From assembly GCA_024654605.1 (NCBI GenBank), contig JANLHH010000168.1, positions 1 through 8,345 on the forward strand: a stretch of DNA of 8,345 bases, in the 5' to 3' direction. Source of the DNA: Patescibacteria group bacterium (GTDB taxonomy: Bacteria > Patescibacteriota > Minisyncoccia > Phycocordibacterales > JANLHH01). Positions within the stretch are counted from its first letter, which is position 1, and each line of letters starts with the position of its first letter. The notes below the pieces were generated by a model, which worked only from the letters and a program-made list of their open reading frames with translations, had not been told where the DNA came from and did not search any database. The position numbers and the translations under genes are program-made. This document shows positions 5,742-8,345 of the stretch, piece after piece.

Positions 5742-6983
5742 ATGGAATTGATCATAGATTTCTTTTTACGTGCACTAGGGAGCGTGATTTACACCTCTTA
5801 TGACACGGCATTCATTTGGGCACCACTCGTACTCGGTGTGATTGCGGCGCGGACGTGGGTATATTACATTCGCGCAAATCACCTTGCAGAGCAAAAATGG
5901 GTGGTGCTTGAAATAAAGATCCCCCGAGATACTTTTAAATCACCGCTTGCCATGGAAGTGGTGCTCAACGCGCTTCATCAGACCTCGGGAGAGAGTAATT
6001 GGTATGCTAAATATATTCTTGGGAAGACCAGAGTGTGGTTTTCTTTGGAGTTGGTTTCCATTGAAGGGAAAGTACGCTTTTTCTTACTGACGCGGCCTTT
6101 TTTCAGAAGTGTTGTGCAAAATAATATATACGCCCAATATCCCACCATAGAGATCTTTGAAGTTGCGGATTACACATCGCACGTGCCATATGGACAAGAA
6201 GGATCCGATTGGTCGATCTGGGGGCTTGAATTTGCGCTTACCAAAGAAGATCCGTACCCTATTAAGACCTACACTGATTACGGACTTGATAAAGACCCCA
6301 AAGAGGAATTCAAGATAGACCCAATGACCCCCATTCTGGAAATGCTCGGCTCTCTCGGCAAAGGAAATCAGATGTGGATACAGATCTTGGTGCGCGCCAC
6401 CAAAAAGGACAATAAGAAAGTCGGAGGACTCTTCGGGAAAGCGTCGGATTGGAAAAAAGACGGAGAGGAGCTTATAGAGAAGCTTCGTAAAGAATACAGT
6501 GAACAAAAACCGAAACCCGGACAAACAGTTGCGTTTGATCGAACACTTACGAAAGGCCAACAGGAAGAAATCGCCGCCATAGAACGCAGTATATCCAAGC
6601 CCGGGTTTGATTGCGGGATCAGGGGAATATATTTGGCAAAAGGCGACACCTTTGATGCTACGAATATTCCCGGCCTCCTTGGGGCATTCAAACAGTATAA
6701 TTCAAATGAACTCAACGGATTCAGACCGTCAAACGTAACAGGGTTCGATTTTCCCTGGGAAGATTTTCAGGGTATGCGCTTAAGTGGAAAAAAAGCGACA
6801 TTATTTAATGCATATATACAACGCAGTTACTTTCATCCCCCGTATAAAAGAAAGTCTTTTGTACTCAACTCCGAGGAACTTGCTACTATTTTTCATTTCC
6901 CCGGCAGTGTAGCGGAAACCCCGACATTTGAACGTATTGAATCTAAAAAAGTAGAGCCTCCCGCAAACCTTCCAGTAGTCTGA
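5742..6983 (+). CDS. Membrane-anchored protein related to the N-terminal module of CPR type IV secretion-like ATPases
   Basis: The 413-residue product has one clear transmembrane segment at about 22-44 (TAFIWAPLVLGVIAARTWVYY), which probably anchors a large cytoplasmic domain. Recognisable segments are VVLEIKIPRDTFKSPLAMEVVLNALHQ (from residue 54), FFLLTRPFFRSVVQNNIYAQYP (from 113) and PYPIKTYTDYGLDKD (171-185). The end reads VLNSEELATIFHFPGS and then KKVEPPANLP. From memory, this pattern occurs in CPR proteins that precede or are fused to VirB4/TraC-like or DUF87-type ATPase domains; the ELATIFHFP ... EPPANLP stretch usually comes just before the ATPase core. Here the protein stops at that point and has no Walker A motif, and the next gene is mltG, not an ATPase. 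It may act with an ATPase encoded elsewhere. No enzymatic activity is evident. The start is ATG 5742, with no Shine-Dalgarno; the next Met is at residue 71, after the membrane segment. Confidence 0.75.
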   Translation: MELIIDFFLRALGSVIYTSYDTAFIWAPLVLGVIAARTWVYYIRANHLAEQKWVVLEIKIPRDTFKSPLAMEVVLNALHQTSGESNWYAKYILGKTRVWFSLELVSIEGKVRFFLLTRPFFRSVVQNNIYAQYPTIEIFEVADYTSHVPYGQEGSDWSIWGLEFALTKEDPYPIKTYTDYGLDKDPKEEFKIDPMTPILEMLGSLGKGNQMWIQILVRATKKDNKKVGGLFGKASDWKKDGEELIEKLRKEYSEQKPKPGQTVAFDRTLTKGQQEEIAAIERSISKPGFDCGIRGIYLAKGDTFDATNIPGLLGAFKQYNSNELNGFRPSNVTGFDFPWEDFQGMRLSGKKATLFNAYIQRSYFHPPYKRKSFVLNSEELATIFHFPGSVAETPTFERIESKKVEPPANLPVV

Positions 6984-7023
6984 TCGGCGTCAATGAGATT
7001 CACAAAGCTATTTTAAATATTCC

Positions 7024-8040
7024 ATGAGAATAAGAACATATAGAGAGAAAATACAGACAGCGATTAGCGCGTATTTCAAGAGCGATCATCCGGAGCACGT
7101 ACGCATCATTTCGGCGGGAGCAATATCCTTGTTCGTACTGTTCGTGATTTCGTATCATGCGCTTTTTACACCACCCAGGGACTTTCCCGTCGGCGGTCTC
7201 GTTTCCATTGAAAAAGGAATGACACTGGATGAGATCGCGGGATTACTCGTAGAAAAAGAGGCTATACGCTCCCCGTTCTTATTCAAGTCTTTTGTTATCG
7301 CGTCAGCCGGGGACAGAGGTTCAATCTCCGGCGATTACTTTTTTGATATCCCTCTTGACGCATGGCAGGTGGCGATGCGCGTCATTCGCGGAGAATTTGG
7401 ACTTGATCCGGTACGCGTCACTATTCCGGAAGGGTTCACGGTTGTTGATATTGCAAGAAAACTAGGCGAAACACTACCGTCGTTTAACGAGGAAGAGTTC
7501 ATCAGATTGGCGAAAGATGAGGAAGGATACTTGTTTCCCGATACCTATTTTTTTCTGCCGAATATTAAACCGACGCATATCATACGTGACATGAAAGATA
7601 ACTTTTCTCAAAAAACCCTAGCGCTTCGTAGCGCACTGGAAGCATCGGGGAAGACACCGGGGGAAGTCATTACAATGGCTTCCATTATTGAAAAAGAAGC
7701 GATTACTTCCACCGATAAGAGACTCGTTTCAGGTATACTTTGGAAACGTATTGATATCGGCATGCCACTTCAAGTGGACGCGCCGTTTGCCTACGCAATC
7801 GGCAAAAATACTTTTCAGCTTACTTTGGATGATCTGGCAGTAGATTCTCCGTACAATACATACAAAAATACCGGATTGCCTGTGGGACCTATCGCAAATC
7901 CGGGGCTGGAATCCATCCTCGCCGCATTGGAACCGGAAAAATCCTCATATCTTTTTTATCTTTCCGATAAAAAGAGTATCATTCATTATTCGGCGACATT
8001 TGAAGAACATAAGAGAAACAAGAGTTTATTCCTTAATTGA
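7024..8040 (+). CDS. mltG: Endolytic peptidoglycan transglycosylase MltG
   Basis: MltG cleaves glycan strands inside nascent peptidoglycan and so sets strand length; it is anchored in the inner membrane facing the cell wall. The 338-residue product has a short basic cytoplasmic N-terminus and one membrane helix at about 27-47. A LysM-like region follows (GMTLDEIAGLLVEKEAI, about 65-81; IPEGFTVVDIARKL, about 134-147). The catalytic YceG-type domain shows EGYLFPDTYFF (167-177), MASIIEKEA (218-226, with the expected catalytic glutamate E223) and SPYNTYKNTGLPVGPIANPG (275-294). Length and motif order are normal for the family. It starts 40 bases after the preceding gene without a Shine-Dalgarno. 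TATTTT at 7009-7014 is a weak candidate -10, so it may be read through from the 5742 gene, use its own leaderless promoter, or both. Identification is secure. Confidence 0.97.
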   Translation: MRIRTYREKIQTAISAYFKSDHPEHVRIISAGAISLFVLFVISYHALFTPPRDFPVGGLVSIEKGMTLDEIAGLLVEKEAIRSPFLFKSFVIASAGDRGSISGDYFFDIPLDAWQVAMRVIRGEFGLDPVRVTIPEGFTVVDIARKLGETLPSFNEEEFIRLAKDEEGYLFPDTYFFLPNIKPTHIIRDMKDNFSQKTLALRSALEASGKTPGEVITMASIIEKEAITSTDKRLVSGILWKRIDIGMPLQVDAPFAYAIGKNTFQLTLDDLAVDSPYNTYKNTGLPVGPIANPGLESILAALEPEKSSYLFYLSDKKSIIHYSATFEEHKRNKSLFLN

Positions 8041-8054
8041 TTTTTTACGCTCAC

Positions 8055-8345
8055 ATGAAAGAACGCAACTTGGCATTTATTGATCTGGAGACCACCGGTC
8101 TGGAGCTTAAAAAGCATGAAATTATTGAGATTGGTTGCATTGTCGCGCGGCAGATCCCCAGAGAATCCGGCGAAACAGGCGGAGCGTATCTGGAGATCAT
8201 TGAAGAGTTTGAAATCAAAGTGAAACCCGAACATATTGAAACGGCGGATCCGGTGGGTTTGGAGATAAACGGCTACCGTGAGGATGATTGGAAGGATGCA
8301 GTTACACTTCCCGAGGCAATGCGGATAGTGGCTGAGAAGACCAAA
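8055..8345 (+). CDS. DnaQ-like 3'-5' exonuclease, N-terminal part (3' end outside window)
   Basis: ATG 8055 opens a frame that runs to the window edge (97 residues). Residues 6-15 (LAFIDLETTG) are the Exo I motif of the DEDD exonuclease superfamily, with metal-binding D10 and E12. HEIIEIGCIVAR follows as the usual second strand, then VKPEHIETADPVGLEINGY, typical of the segment before Exo II. The remaining catalytic Asp and His/Tyr residues would lie beyond the window. Members include the DNA polymerase III epsilon subunit, RNase T and stand-alone exonucleases; the visible part cannot distinguish these. It begins 14 bases after the mltG stop, immediately after a run of six Ts, with no Shine-Dalgarno, and is probably co-transcribed with mltG. 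The frame was translated by hand from the sequence. Confidence 0.9.
   Translation, partial: MKERNLAFIDLETTGLELKKHEIIEIGCIVARQIPRESGETGGAYLEIIEEFEIKVKPEHIETADPVGLEINGYREDDWKDAVTLPEAMRIVAEKTK

Noticed and set aside
6084..6715. Minus-strand frames of 158 and 115 codons inside the 5742 gene
   Set aside because: They overlap each other and a better-supported plus-strand gene, and their composition looks like reverse-complement noise.
8017..8046. Possible terminator at the T6 run after mltG
   Set aside because: No stable stem precedes the six Ts, and the exonuclease gene begins nine bases later.

Overview
The window looks like a chromosomal piece of a Patescibacteria (Candidate Phyla Radiation) genome, most likely Parcubacteria. 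This is inferred from gene content and style. There is a five-helix membrane protein resembling the DUF5671 family, a protein joining a sigma-70 region 4 to a HARE-type winged helix, and a membrane protein of the kind that accompanies CPR type IV secretion-like ATPases. Intergenic gaps are short and the annotated large genes have almost no Shine-Dalgarno sequences. TGA serves as a normal stop (leuS, the 5742 gene, mltG), so the code is standard and not the TGA-Gly code of Gracilibacteria/Absconditabacteria.

Layout: (1) 1-687, the C-terminal half of the YchF/OLA1 P-loop ATPase, cut by the window edge. (2) 688-1030, a 343-base gap that is not empty. It holds a strong hairpin (720-747), a candidate 36-codon gene on the minus strand (770-880) with the only good Shine-Dalgarno in the window, and a control region (930-999) with back-to-back promoters and three palindromes. 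(3) 1031-2008, a membrane protein with a pilin-like extracytoplasmic tail. (4) 2048-2088, a terminator-like hairpin whose loop holds the -35 of the next promoter. (5) 2096-4492, leucyl-tRNA synthetase, with a heptanucleotide repeat inside its coding sequence. (6) 4608-5633, the sigma region 4/HARE DNA-binding protein with its own promoter and a clear intrinsic terminator. (7) 5742-6983, a one-helix membrane protein resembling the N-terminal module of CPR secretion/conjugation-type ATPases. (8) 7024-8040, the peptidoglycan transglycosylase MltG. (9) 8055-8345, the start of a DnaQ-like 3'-5' exonuclease, cut by the right edge.

All large genes lie on the plus strand. Housekeeping functions (translation, cell wall, nucleic acid processing) alternate with lineage-specific proteins, and promoters or terminators separate most of them, so this is not one large operon. 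The 5742 gene, mltG and the exonuclease gene are closely spaced (40 and 14 bases) and may be co-transcribed. Several genes have a -10-like hexamer only a few bases upstream of the ATG and no Shine-Dalgarno, which suggests leaderless or near-leaderless mRNAs. The part least explained by known annotation is the divergent control region at 930-999 and the small minus-strand gene it appears to drive. No tRNA, rRNA, CRISPR array or insertion sequence was seen.
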